Assembly: GCA_018340375.1 (NCBI GenBank)
Contig: JAFFJZ010000031.1
Span: 930,001-994,000 of the forward strand
DNA length: 64,000 nt
Direction: 5' to 3'
Source of the DNA: Gonatopus flavifemur
Lineage: Eukaryota; Arthropoda; Insecta; Hymenoptera; Dryinidae
This document shows, in pieces, positions 1 to 11,599 of the stretch. The notes under the pieces were generated by a model. The model saw nothing but the letters and a program-made list of their open reading frames with translations. It was not told the origin of the DNA and did not search any database. Both the position numbers and the translations under genes were made by a program. The stretch's first letter is position 1. Each line of letters opens with the position of its first letter.

Positions 1-880
1 CGTTAACATATACCTAATTAGATTCCATCATGACACAACGGTGATTGTGATAGCGACGATGACCACTATCACTATTACTTTTTTGAATTGTCTATAATTA
101 TCATTGGAATTGAAAAAATGTCTAGTTTGTAAGATCCGAAAGGGAGAAAGGTAAACATTGTTTTTGAGAAGAATGTTTTTTTCACGTGTATATTGCAGGA
201 ACTTTTTTGTACTTGAAAAAGAGTTGAATCAACAAGAAACGTCGTGCGGCTGAAGGATTTCAGAATAAATATCCGTCTCGACAAACACAAATTGTTGCCT
301 TGGTCTTGGAACTTCTTATCCCCATTATCAACGATTCGCCCACCAGGCACTGTCCAACCAAGAATCAAAAACTACCCACGTTCGACTCGATGGGTTCGTC
401 GTTCGTCTCCATAGATTTCTCCATTATTCTCAAGGAAATCCTTTTTTTCACTTGAAAAAGAGTTGCATCAACTCGAAACATCGTGCGGCTGGAGGATTTT
501 ATAATAAATATCCGTCTCGACAAACACAAATTGTTGCCTCGGTTTTCGAACCCCTTAACCCCATGACACATCTTTGGAATACCCATGACTGTTGCATCCG
601 GGACAAATCAAGTAGAACTAGAATGCACTCTGTACATCTTACGAATCCCTGGTAAATATGGAAGCGGGAAGGAAGGGTGAACGCAGCCTATGTGGGCAGG
701 GTCATCGGAACGTTGATGAAAAGTATACGGAGCTTGGATGGGAGGGATACAAAGAGTATGTGAAGAGGGCATTGAAGCGAAGGAAGCGAATTCAATTCAT
801 GAAAGCTAGATGAAAAAATTGCACCCTATAGCGAGAATCGAACCGATGACTTTCATCATGGCAGCCATGGATTTCATCCG
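1..880. repeat. Left flank with a direct duplication
   Basis: Outside the giant inverted repeat. A segment of about 120 bases at 211-329 recurs in direct orientation at 450-568 (offset about 239). Both copies begin with the same CTTGAAAAAGAGTTG core and share a long central block. No protein-like reading frame was recognised; the short open frames here overlap the repeat on both strands and look fortuitous. Confidence 0.6.
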
Positions 881-3089
881 TTGTGACGTGATATATTGTC
901 ACAAAGAGAATCGCGAGGTGGCACCGCGCATCACCCTTGTTAGAGGTAGTCGTGTCATTTGCGAACACCTTAGTTCGCTCAAGAGAACACAGCTGTCGCT
1001 CGCTCACATGAGAATCGGGAACACATTTCTCCTCCTCAACCAATCCTGACCTCCTCTAACCACTGTCCTTCTATGATTTGTCGAGGTTTCCCGCCCCGAG
1101 GAGGCAGCGCCATCTGCCACAAGGTGACACGGCAGTCCCTTACCACCGAAGGACGATCCATCAATCACGAGAGTCCACCTTTTCTCACCCCAGGCCGACC
1201 AACAGAGAAGGAAGCAACGCCTTCTATCGCCCTCTCACCAAGGCTGCCGACCTGGAGGGAAGAAGCAAGCTGCATGTGCCGCTCAACATGCTACTAGGAG
1301 AGAAGAAGAAAAGGACGAGAGAAACGACACGAACCCCGACACTTCCCGCCACTCTCACACGGGAGATATCAAATAATTGGGGGAGGCAGAACCCCTCATC
1401 CCGGAGAACCCTCGCCCCACATATACCCACACTCACGTAACGACTGATTGGAGATCACCACCGCCAAAACTAATGAAACAAGCTCAAGAGGTGAGCTCCA
1501 ACCGACGGTGTTCCGTGTGTTACTCTGCGAACTCACCCTCCGGTGAAGAAGGAAAAAAGGCCATCTTGGTTTTCACTTCTTATGTAACCGAACCACGGCA
1601 ACGTTTTGAGGAAAGACGCTCTCGAGAAAATTGAAATACGGTGGAAGTACGGTGCCATCGGAGTTCAAATTCGGAATAGAACATTGGCTTGCGCATCTGC
1701 CAAGTTGTTCCTCCGGAGTGAGAGTGCCAGTGTGGTGAATTTTGGTGTTAATTATAGTGAGGAAATTTCCTTCTCGTGGCATCCTCCACGTGCGCCCTCT
1801 CTCGAATTTCCTTCACCCTTTGTGATTGCACCCTCGAATCACAGTTTCCCTGAATCCTCCCCTTCTTTGGTGAATGTGAACGGCATGGTCCGTATAGACT
1901 ATTCCCTCGTGGTCGTGCCCTCCATGCTTCTATGAATTCCCTGTGTTCCTCAAGTCAAATGGATAAACGTTGACGAATTGTTTATATTTTTCTTTCCACG
2001 ACAAAGTCGCGTGTGTAACATGAAACTCTTGAATTTGAAATATATATACGTGCTCTGACACGTGGTTAACCTCATTTCGAGATTGGTTATTCCAGTGAAT
2101 TAAAATCACCCCACTCCCTCTCCCTGAGCTTCCCTTATCCCTTGCCCCCTTCCAAATGATCGTGGACGTATCACTTGTTCGTTATCAATATATTTCAGGT
2201 GCCACCACTCCTTATAAATATCCACGACGGGGGTCGTGAAGGTGCTCGATACCTTCTGCGCCCTTGTGCATGGGTCAGGATAGACCCATCACACCGTTGA
2301 GCCATGAATCGTCATTGGGATCAACCGCTGAAAGATATTATTTGAAGTCAGAATAGGTATGATCCACAAACGCTTAATGGAACTGACTTCACATGAAGCG
2401 TGTGTGAAACGGGATTGAGAGCTCTTGAAGCGTATATGAAACGTATGATCTCATCACTTCACGAGAAGCGGGCATCACACGTTCCAGGGAGAGAGAATTG
2501 GAACATTTTCCGCTCCGTATGCGCTTCCTCTCCGTATCGTATATATGCTTCATCTTCACCAGGAATATTCATATCTCCTATTCGTGGGCATTCCAATGAG
2601 ATCGTTTCGTGTAATACGAATAGAAATCCAGAGTAAAATTCACTATGGAAAAATAGCGCTGAAGAGGTATCACGACTTCCTATTGCAATGTGCATGTGAA
2701 ACTTCGCAAATGTGGTGAGAGTTCTATTGTCACGTCCTAGTTGATTTCACCCAAGGAACACAGCTGAGCCACGATAATGTGAAGCAGAATTTCAGTAATG
2801 TTTCTCGAAATTTGATGAGACATCGCTGAAAGTTCATTACTATTTGGATTGATCGATTACATATAATACCATTCACCGAACCTCCAAATTCCGCCTCTCT
2901 CAGTGTATTATCTCAAAATCCTAACGACCATCGCATTAGGTGCCGACGCACAGTGTGGTCGATTTAGACAGAAACGGCAAAATTTTGTGACGCGCGAATT
3001 CTTAACCGATTTGAATGAACTCAACGGGGTTCTATTCATGAAGGATCAACTAACTTTTGAGATACCGCAAATTTGGTATATATATATAT
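881..3089. other. Outer part of left arm, no gene recognised
   Basis: About 1.4 kb (881-2280) is conserved in inverted form at 36880-38287. From 2281 to about 2930 the two arms are not alignable by eye. Resemblance to the right arm resumes at 2940-3080 (34890-35030). The open frames here do not share one reading frame between arms, so I see no support for a protein. What the conserved block does is unknown. Confidence 0.5.
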
Positions 3090-3093
3090 ATAT

Positions 3094-3640
3094 GGGGCAT
3101 TATTTGTGAAATCAGCCACCCCCCCGCACATTTCGTTTTTGAGGATAAAAATCTGAAGGAAGATGCAAAATTTTCGTTGAAGTCTCTATTTTTCTATGCC
3201 GACTGGTGTTTTTTGATTCGAGCCCCGAGTTCGCCAATATGGCGGCTGGAACGCGAAAAAGTCAGAGTCAGAACCACTAAAATCCAATATAGGAGCACGG
3301 AGAGTGCTCCGTGAATCGTTATTATCATTGCTGACCAGAGTCGCGTGCCTACTGATTCACGTGTATGAAGTGAAATTCCCGAAATTGCAAATGGCGGATC
3401 CAATATGGCGGTTGAAACGTCGAACTCTCCCAATTGCACTGGAAATGGGTATATGGGGGTTTTCGGGGTCGCTGAATACGGATTCGGGGTTGATTTTTGG
3501 AAACCCAATATGGCGGTTCCAATATGGCGGACTTGGAATCCGAAACGTTGCCGTTTCCCGTGAAATTCGGTACCTGGAGGTTATTGGGGTCGCTGAACAT
3601 GAACCCGGGCTTGCTTTCCGAACTCCTGTGTTGAAATCTG
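3094..3640. repeat. Left terminal inverted repeat of ATAT element 1
   Basis: The inverse of 7430-8002. The outermost ~110 bases match almost perfectly. The inner part holds two or three units of the dispersed repeat with the hallmarks GGGGTCGCTGAA and CAATATGGCGG, which also occurs at 28990, 53130, 56090 and 59760. Confidence 0.8.
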
Positions 3641-4400
3641 CTTTGTGGTGGATCAAGTTCGCAATCTGGAATTTATTTTCGAACTGTTGTACGGCACTGT
3701 CACTAATATGAATTATCTTCTTCAGCTCCTTGCCCTGAGCTACAATTTCCGGAATTAGTAACATTTGAATGGTGTAAACAGCTCGAGTGTTGCGTTCGAG
3801 ACTATCCGAACAAAAAACGTGAATTTGATGTTCCAGGTGGTCCCCTTCCTCATGATAGCAAATCCCCGGAAAAACTAGTCGTTGTTAAAGTGAAATGCCT
3901 GTGAAGCGTCTTGACACACATATGAGTAGTGTTCGGAGGAATCAAACATTACTACCATTTTTCCATCGCATAGGTTCTGTTTCCTTTCTTTGATGAAAAG
4001 GCTCCGTTGTTTTGAAATGGGGGAATGAGGTTTGAGGATGTTCAATTTTTAGCTCAATTCTAATAAGAAATCGTCCGTGGTTATCAATTGCGTTTTTGAA
4101 GTAGAACGGTCCATCGAAGTCCAATTCGAAAACTGTACAGGTGTGATAAATGTAGCCCGATCAACTCACCTACGTACCTCGTGAATTTTATCATCATTTG
4201 ACTCATTTGACGTATTACAATCTTGCGATACGATTGAGGAACTTTTTCTACACTTGTCATACACACCCTTGAATTCGGTGATAGATGAGGGAAATTTTCC
4301 ATCATCCCTTTCGATATCTTCCTGAGATTTTTGCCGACATGAGTGGGTCTTTTGGAGGATTGGTGCTTCGATCTGTTCGATGTTTATCCTGCATGTTTGT
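3636..4400 (-). pseudogene. Truncated inverted copy of element 1 transposase
   Basis: Read on the minus strand this matches three separate parts of the plus-strand gene at 4695-6559. The segments are the N-terminal KNFPHLSPNSRVCMT region (about 4200-4400), a middle block with HPQTSFPHFKTTEPFHQ (3942-4124), and a later block with FQIANLIHHKADFN (3640-3764). The intervening parts are deleted and the frame is broken between blocks. The copy stops just before the HG-motif region. It is a dead, internally deleted duplicate lying head to head with the longer copy. Confidence 0.8.
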
Positions 4401-4439
4401 TTGAACCAAGACTTACTATTAACATTACAAAAATATTAC

Positions 4440-4650
4440 TACACGAGATATTGGAGACGTGAAAACGTACAACTTCAACGTAGGCAATGCAAAACATTCG
4501 ACGATCGCAAATAGTGGTAACGATATTGTCAATTTTTTCAACAAAAAAACATCAGTCGATAGAGATCGTTACCACTATTCGCGATCGTCGAATGTTTTGC
4601 ATTGCACACGTTCACGTTGTACGTTTTCACGTCCTCAATACTTTGTGTAG
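4440..4650. repeat. Palindromic centre of ATAT element 1
   Basis: Arms of roughly 80-100 bases on each side of a short T/A-rich loop near 4545 are inverse copies of each other, sharing AACGTACAAC and ATGCAAAACATTCGACGATCG. The palindrome continues outward into the two head-to-head gene starts. Confidence 0.85.
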
Positions 4651-4694
4651 TAACATTTTTGTAATGTTAGAAGAAAGTCTTGATTCAAACAAAC

Positions 4695-6559
4695 ATGCAG
4701 GTTAAATATCGAACAGATCGATGCATCAATCCTTTCAAAAGATCCAGTCATGTCGGCAAAAATCTCAGGAAAATATCGAAGGTTATGATGAAAAATTTCC
4801 CTCATCTATCACCGAATTCAAGGGTATGTATGACATGTGTAAAACAAAGTTCCTCAATCGTATCACAAGATTGTGATACGTCAAATGAGTCGGATAATAT
4901 GGGAATCGACAATCTCGGAAGTCCACCTGAAATCAATATTGAATTGTCGGAGAATCCTGGTGGCGTTGTAGACAATTCTCGAACATCCAGAGAAATTGAA
5001 CTGGAGGAGATGTTGGTTGGGCTAAAACAGAAGTTTTCAAGTTTAGAAGGTACCGATCGATTAGGATTGAAAATACTCACTATAGCACCCTCGTCTTGGA
5101 GTGCCAGAAAAATTGCGAAAGAACTTTATACCACACGCTACTTGGCAACGAAATCGAAAGATATAAAATCGACATCTGGGATTTCACCTGATACTATCGC
5201 AAGGGGAGGTAACAGACTATCTGAAAAAACGAGTGAAAGTGTTCATGAATTTTATAAAAGTGATAGTAACAGTCGAATAATGCCTGGAATCAAGGATGTT
5301 GTCTGTGTCAATATTGAAGGAGAGCGCAAACTGCAGCAAAAACGTCTGTTATTATTGAACTTGAGAGAGCTGTATGTTATATTTAAACAGACACATTCAG
5401 ACTATATCATCAGCTTCAGTGCGTTCACGAAGCTGAGACCGAAGAATTATATCCTTCAGGGGCTGCTGGCACACACAACGTTTGTGTTTATGTGATACAT
5501 CAAAACGTGGAATTGATGTTAGAGGCCATCGACATTAAGAAGTTGACCAAGAATTCAGAACACTCTCTCCAGGACTACATAGACTGTATTAACCAAATCA
5601 TTTGTCAAGGATTACACACAAGCTGCTATCTGGACGAATGTGATCAGTGCCCAGTCGTTTCAAAATTCACGGCGTGCCTACGTGAGTTGATGGAGGCTGC
5701 ATTTATCACACATGTACAGTTTTCAAATTGGACTCCGACAGACCGTTATACTTTACAAACTCAATTGATGACCACGGACGATTCCTTATCTGAATTGAGC
5801 AAAAAATTGGAAATCCTCAAACCTCATTCCTTCATTTCAAAACAACAGAGCCTTTTCATCAAAGGAAAGAAACAAAACCTCTGCGATGGAGAAGTGGTAG
5901 TAATGTTAGATTTCTCCGAGAACTACTCATATGTTTGTCAAGACGCTTCACAAGCATTCCACTTCAACAACGACCAGTGTACCGTTCTTCCAGCGATTTG
6001 CTATTAGAAGGAAGGGGACCACGTGAAACATAAAAGTTACGTTTTTTGCTCAGATAGTCTTAAACACAACACTTCAGCTGTTTACGCCATTCAAACGTTA
6101 CTGATTCTGAAAATTGTAGCTCACGTGGGAAAGCTCAAGGAGATGATTTATATTAGTGACGGTGCCAAACAGCATTCCAAAAATAAATTCCAGATCGCGA
6201 ACTTGATTCACCATAAAGCAGATTTCAACGTGGGAGCCGAATGGCATTTTAGTGCAACCGCTCACGGTAAGGGTGCGTGTAATGGGATCCGTGCCACATT
6301 CAAACGAGAAGCATACAGGACAAGTCTCATCGCCAAACCACAGGATTCACTCCTGACCCCGAAGAAAATTTTCAGTTGGGCGGAAAATCATTTCACAAAT
6401 ATCGAAGTGATATGTTTCGACAAAGCGTATCATGAGAGAATGGCCCGAAAACTGAACAAACAATTTTCAGATGCCAACCCGGTACCGAAGATTCTGCAGA
6501 ATCATGGGTTCATTGTACTCCCCGACAATGAGGTAATAATCAAGAGGTATTCTTATTAG
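4695..6559 (+). pseudogene. Transposase-like protein of ATAT element 1
   Basis: About 600 residues spread over three open segments. An N-terminal Cys-containing block (KNFPHLSPNSRVCMTC) is followed by a middle block with SGISPDT and LRPKNY, then NVCVYVIHQNVELML, then an acidic motif DFSENYSYVCQD, then YISDGAKQ and an HGKGACNGI motif. I recognise this order from an unclassified protein family that is multicopy in arthropods and cnidarians. The aspartates of DFSENY and ISDG are candidate catalytic residues (inference). Damage: one frameshift near 5455-5490 and one in-frame TAG at about 6005. The plausible start is the Met of MQVKYRTDRC. A second family member lies at 45090-47444. Confidence 0.7.
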
Positions 6560-7430
6560 GTGGCATGTATGGTGTTTGGATATGAAGAACTGAGATAATT
6601 GATGGCAGCTAGTGTTCTCCTATCAAATAAATGGGAGAACTAATCGGGCCTTCTGAGGGCCACAAGATGTGCATAGTCCGATCGCGCAACCTCCTCGTGT
6701 TGCACATTGAGTAATGCGAATGCCGACGGCTGTAGATGATAGTTAAGCTGATAACATTGATTCTCTTCTCATATTAGTGCTTGACGTCACATTTTATTCT
6801 GATGAGTTGTCATGAGGTTTCATATCGGATGTTGGTCATCAGATTTATGGAAGAATTCCGTCTTTGATTCATACAGTTCGAGCAGAAATTATTCTGAAAA
6901 GAGGAGACAGGGTCTGATGAGGATCTGACCCTTTGCCGCTGCCAATTTTCCCCACCACTCACTCTTCATCTGGGACAATGCCTGGTTGTAGGAGTCCATT
7001 GATTCTTGTCAAACTTCATTGAAATTGGACGAAGGTCTGTTGATCTGATTAGATCTGTGACCAATTTGAATGAAATTTGGCGAGAATCAATGGGTTTTCT
7101 AAACTAGGGATTCCTAGGATGGTGCTGTTTCGTGCAGATCCTGCGGCAAAGGGCTAATATACACGACAATATTCACTGAAAGAAGAATCAGCCACTGTGA
7201 TCCCGCTGAAAATTTGGATGCCTGCATTTAAATGAATAAACGGAACAATTCAATGGATTATCATAAATGTTATTGTTGCATGAAGATTATTTTGTTGGAG
7301 GAACTAAATCATATTGAAGCATTTTTTCAGGTGTTGTATTCGTATGATTTTCACACGTCATCAAAATATTTAGCCGGATCATCTCTATCAATAGAATTTG
7401 ATTGTATCAACGGAGCACTTCTTTGATTGT
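6560..7430. other. 3-prime part of ATAT element 1, no gene
   Basis: AT-rich DNA between the transposase relic and the right terminal repeat, with no protein-like frame. It contains a short inverted-repeat insertion, listed separately at 6929-7153. Confidence 0.5.
6929..7153. mobile_element. Possible piggyBac-type MITE
   Basis: A 225-bp segment bounded by CCCTTTGCCGC and its exact inverse GCGGCAAAGGG. CCCTTTG-type ends are typical of piggyBac-derived MITEs. The flanks are CTGA and CTAA, not two clean TTAA copies, so the target-site evidence is weak. Confidence 0.4.
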
Positions 7431-8002
7431 TCAAAACTCCCTGGTACCGAATTCCGTGTCGGCTGTATTGTAGCCACTATATTGAATTTCGGGGAACTGA
7501 GCGCGGATTCGTGTTCAGTGACCACAATAACCCTCAGGTACCGGATTTCACGGGAACCGGCAATGTTTCGGATTCCAAGTCCGCCATATTGGATTTTGGA
7601 AAACCAACCCTGGATTCGTGTTCAGGGACCCCGAAAACCCTCATAGACCCATTTCTAGTGCAATTGGGAGAGTTCGGTGTCTTAACCGCGATATTGGATC
7701 CGCCATCTGCAATTTCGGGAATTTCACTCTATACACGTGAATCAGTAGGCACACGACTATGGTCAGCAATGATGATAACGATTCGCAGAGCACTTTACGT
7801 GCTCCTATATTGGATTTTAGTGGTTCTGACTCTGACTTTTTCGCGTTCCAGCCGCCATATTGGCAAACTCGGGGCTCGAATCAAAAAACACCAGTCGACA
7901 TGAAAAAATAGAGACTTCAATGAAAGTTTTGCATATTTTTTCAGATTTTTATCCTCAAAAACAAAATGTGCAGGGGGTGGCTGATTTCACAAATAATGCC
8001 CC
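7430..8002. repeat. Right terminal inverted repeat of ATAT element 1
   Basis: The inverse counterpart of 3094-3640, including the ATGGCGG-type repeat units (7440-7720) and the terminal ~110 bases ending AATAATGCCCC. The longest open frame here is mirrored on the minus strand at 3194-3508; it is repeat sequence, not a gene. Confidence 0.8.
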
Positions 8003-8234
8003 ATATGTATATTTTTGGGTGCATGAAGGAATAGATTGTGCTCTACAGCGGTAAGAGTATGGAAATTGACCGAATCTCGCAGGATTTCATTCCTCGTGCA
8101 CACAGGGATCACTCTCGGGGCCAGTGGGATCAGAAATGATCACGACAGTTGGAATTGACACCTGTCAATGTGTCAATGCCAAGGTTTTTGAGATTTTCGT
8201 TGAAAATGTTTGTGACGGGCGAGTTCATGACCAA

Positions 8235-9060
8235 TTCCAATGGAATAAGCAGAGTTTCATTTTTTTCCGGATGAGGTGCAGTTCAGGAGACTCAGAAGAG
8301 GATTCCCTACCGGTCTCATCGTTCGAACGTCCTCAATTCGTGAGTTGAGTGCCTGTGAATGTCGGAAACTCCTATTTTCGTATATTTAAAAATCCTTACA
8401 GAATTCCCCTTGACTAGGGCAACAATTCTACAGATGGATTGCAGTTTAGGAGGCTGGAAGAGGATTCCTTATCAGTCTCATCGTTTGGACGTCCTTAATT
8501 TGGGAGTTGAGGGCCTGGGAAAGTCGGAAACTCCTATTTTTGTACATTTGAGAATTCTTACAGATGTCCCCTTGACTGAGGAAACTATTCTACACATTAT
8601 TTATAGTTAAGGGGGAACAGGAGAGGACTCCTTATCAATATCGTCATTTGTGTCCCCTTAGTTTGGGAGTTAAGGGCCTGGAAATGTCGAAAACTCCTAT
8701 TTCTGTATATTTAAAAATTCTTACAGAATCTCCCTTGACTGGGGCACTTATTCTACAGATGAATCACAGTTCAGGGGATACAGGAGAAGACTCCCTATCA
8801 GCATCTCCATTTGTGTCTCCTTAGTTTGGGAGTTAAGGGCCTGTAAATGTCCAAAACTCCCATTTCCCTATATTTAAAGATTCTTACAGGATTGCCCTTG
8901 ATTGGGACAACTATTCTACGCGGAAATTACAGTTCAGAGGACTCGGGAGAAGATTTCCTATCAATTTCATCGTTCTCACCCTCTCAGTGTGGGAGTTATG
9001 GGCTTGGAAATATAAGGAATCCCGATTTCCTTATATTTTACGTTTATCGTCACGGAATCA
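8235..9060. repeat. ~165-bp tandem array, left arm
   Basis: About five degenerate units. Anchors such as GGCCTGGAAATGTCGGAAAC recur near 8345, 8510, 8668, 8836 and 9000, giving spacings of 160-170 bases. The same array lies inverted at 27640-28578 and continues at 34533 after the piggyBac insertion. Open frames such as 8359-8610 are repeat translations. Confidence 0.85.
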
Positions 9061-9565
9061 ATAGTTTCCGATATTTCGCGCTTTAAAATACCCAAACTGA
9101 GGAGGTTAAATCATGGAACTGATTGAGAATGTCTCCCTGAGCCCCCAAAACTGTAATCCATCCGTAGAAAAATCGCTCCGGTCCCGGAGAACCCTTTTAA
9201 GGGAGTTCAAAATCCTCGGCAACATTCAGCCTCAGCCCCCAAGCAGTTTTCCGCCCTTGATTTTGCCCCTTCCGAGTTATCCGGAAAATCCTCTCAGGGG
9301 CAGCCTTATACGGTGCAGGCAGATACACAGAAAGAACTGTTTGGTCAAAAGAACAAAATATCCTGGTTGATATGTGAACAACCAAAAAATCCCCTTGCTT
9401 CAACCGAAATTTTGTGTACTATCAACAAATTTATTCCATCATTGAAAGTTTCAATGAGAATATTTTGTATTCAAAGTGGAATTCCTCGCTGCGACTACAA
9501 CAGATTTGTTGCCCCAACTACCGTTGTTGATTGTTCCCATTCAACGAAACTTTCCTCCTCGGTTA
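9061..9565. other. Conserved stretch between tandem array and Transib gene
   Basis: Matches the inverse of 27181-27644 over most of its length, including an open frame seen in both arms. The frames differ by indels and no known domain is visible, so I do not call a gene. It sits just downstream of the Transib relic and could be its 3-prime region. Confidence 0.5.
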
Positions 9566-9567
9566 TA

Positions 9568-9961
9568 CAGGGTGGGGCATTTAAAGTGTCGCGGGCGTTT
9601 TTTCCAAAAATAAAGTGAGATACGAGAGAATTTTTCGGGCAAAAGTTGTAGGGTACCGAGGGGGACATCCGATGGTGGCCTTGGCTTTGACCTCAAATCT
9701 CATCTTCAAGGGCATTCTGAGATCAACTCTTGTTTTTTAAATAGCATCTCATATTTTTTACTGCAGATTTGGATTCTGGGTCGAAAACCAAGAAACTTTT
9801 GTCTGAACCATTTTCCTGAAATCCGCAAAAATGGGGCTCTAATCGATATTGTTCCATTTTGAATCTGACATTCGAATAACTCGAAAACGAAGGGTCTTGC
9901 AAAAGAATGTTTCGTACAAAAGTTGTCAATACACAACACATTTCAATCGTCTACATCACCA
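9568..9961. repeat. Left long TIR of Tc/mariner element 1
   Basis: The inverse of 11157-11599. It shares the outer CAGGGTGGGGC end, a central block ending near the CATTTCAATCGTCTACATC motif, and small indels. The right copy has about 50 extra bases near 11190-11245. Confidence 0.85.
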
Positions 9962-10078
9962 CCATTCAGAGCTCACGCGATGTGAACAAACGACGGGGTT
10001 CAGTGAAAATTCACGATTTTGAAAGTCAGTTTGTCAGTTACATTTGATTATTACTTGGTTTATGACAAATTGGAAATC

Positions 10079-11143
10079 ATGGATATCCGATACACGGTTT
10101 CTGAAAAGATCGATATGATCTACATTTACGGTGAAGTGCATAAGAACCCCAGACAAGCATATGACTTGTATGCAGAACGATTTCCTGAAAGAACAACGCC
10201 ATCCATTAGGTATTTTCAACGCATTACAAAATTATTCTCAGAAACGGGAAGTGTTACAAGGGAAAACCGACATCGAATGAGAACTGTTAGCGGAGAAAAT
10301 GCGGAAGTTAATGTACTAGCTGCAGTAGCCAATAATCCACACGTGAGCTCTCGTGAAATTGAACTCCATTCGGGGATTTCTCGAAGAAGTGTTCTTCGAA
10401 TACTGAAACGTCACAAATTCCATCCGTATCACATTTGTTTGCATCAAGACCTTCACGGTGATGATTTCGAAAATCGTGTACAGTTTTGTCGATGAGGTCT
10501 AGCGCAAATGCACAATAGCAACTTCATCAACATATTATTTTCTGATGAGTCGACGTTCACCAATCATGGTCAAGTAAATCGACATAATATGCATTACTGG
10601 GCGACAGAAAATCCAAGATGGTTACGTCAAGTAGAGCATCAAAGACAATGGGCTGTGAATGTTTGGTGTGGTATTTTTCGATCTCGAGTAATTAGACCGT
10701 ACTTCATTGCAGATACGCTAAATGGAGAGAAGTACAGACATTTCTTAGATCAAGTACTTCCAACATTACTTGAAGACATACCTATTCAGGAACGATTGGA
10801 TATGTGGTATCAACACGATGGTTGTCCATCCCATTATGCAGTCACAGCTCGAGAAATATTGGACAGAGATTATCCTGGACGATGGATAGGACGTCGTGGA
10901 CCAGTTCATTGGCCCGCCCGTTCCCCGGATCTTACTTCTCCAGATTTTTTTTTATGGGGATACATAAAAGATACAGTTTATCAACAAGCACCGACTACAT
11001 CTGAGAATATGCGTCAACGAATCATCAATGCATGCGCGAGCATCAATGAAGATATTTTAGCACGAGTTCAGCAATCTTTTGTAAAACGTTTTGAAATGTG
11101 TATTGAAGTCGAAGGCCATCATTTTGAGCATCTACTGCATTAA
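10079..11143 (+). pseudogene. DD41D transposase with N-terminal HTH
   Basis: A near full-length transposase of about 354 residues, broken by one in-frame TGA at 10493-10495. I start at the Met of MDIRYTVSEKIDMIYIYG because this opening matches the DUF4817-like HTH domain usual in these insect transposases; the Met 60 bases upstream is less likely. A second HTH-like part (HVSSREIELHSGISRRSVLR) precedes the DDE core. The first acidic motif is FSDESTF, the second HDGCPSHY, the third SPDFFLWG. By my count 41 residues separate the second and third aspartates. It cuts and pastes DNA at TA sites and acts on the flanking TIRs. Because only one stop is visible, it is a fairly recent death. The relative at 39974-41055 has the same layout. 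Confidence 0.9.
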
Positions 11144-11156
11144 AATTATCCAAGTG

Positions 11157-11599
11157 ATGTAGACGATTGAAATGTGTTGTGTTTTGTCTGTTATACCCCA
11201 TCACCTCCGTTCCAGTGCAAGGGGTCCCCCTTGGAATCAGACAACTTTTGTCCGAAACATTCTCCTCCAAGACCCTTCGTTTTCGAGTTATTCTAATGTC
11301 AGATTCAGTATGGAACAATATCGATTAGAGCGCCATCTTTGCGGATTTCAGGAAAATGGTTCAGACAAAAGTTTCTTGGTTTTTGACCTCAAATCCAAAT
11401 CTGCAGTAAAAAACATGAGATGCTATTTAAAAAACAAGATTTGACCTCAGAATGCCCTTGAAGATGAGATTTGAGGTCAAAGCCAAGGCCACCATCGGAT
11501 GTCCCCCTCGATACCCTACAATTTTTGTCCGAAAAATTTTCTCGTATCTCATTTTATTTTTGGAAAAAACGCCCGCGACACTTTAAATGCCCCACCCTG
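11157..11599. repeat. Right long TIR of Tc/mariner element 1
   Basis: The inverse partner of 9568-9961, ending CCCCACCCTG against TA. Open frames inside it (for example 11172-11444) are mirrored in the left TIR and are not genes. Confidence 0.85.

Larger units (their letters stand above)
3094..8002. mobile_element. ATAT-flanked DNA transposon 1, inverted-duplicated
   Basis: The element begins GGGGCATTATTTGTG and ends with the exact inverse, and ATAT lies directly outside both ends (3090-3093 and 8003-8006). The matching place in the right arm (about 34875-34890) lacks it, so it inserted after the arms diverged. Inside, a truncated minus-strand copy of the transposase gene (3636-4400) faces a nearly complete plus-strand copy (4695-6559) across a near-perfect palindrome centred near 4545. 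A 4-bp target duplication would fit the Sola superfamily, but that assignment is only a guess. Confidence 0.82.
9568..11599 (+). mobile_element. Tc/mariner-type element 1 (DD41D), TA target
   Basis: Starts CAGGGTGGGGCATTTAAAG and ends with its inverse, with TA on both sides (9566-9567 and 11600-11601). The inverted arm at about 27180-27215 shows the same flank with a single TATA, which is the empty site. The terminal repeats are unusually long, about 390-440 bases, and the transposase gene fills the centre. Confidence 0.92.

Noticed and set aside
815..880. A tRNA-like B-box (GGTTCGATTCTCGC on the minus strand) just outside the giant repeat
   Set aside because: The T-stem does not pair and no D-arm or acceptor stem can be drawn; at best a decayed tRNA-derived fragment.
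1073..1440. Two overlapping plus-strand open frames of 74 and 120 codons
   Set aside because: The mirrored sequence at 37700-38060 does not keep either frame; composition is Arg/Pro/Thr-rich as in non-coding GC-richer DNA.
7427..7903. A 158-codon open frame conserved at 3194-3508
   Set aside because: It is TIR and tandem-repeat sequence of the ATAT element; conservation is due to the inverted repeat, not protein selection.
8359..8610. Open frame with repeated SETPIF..L.ILT motif, similar to 27641-27994 minus
   Set aside because: Translation of the ~165-bp tandem array; frames shift from unit to unit.
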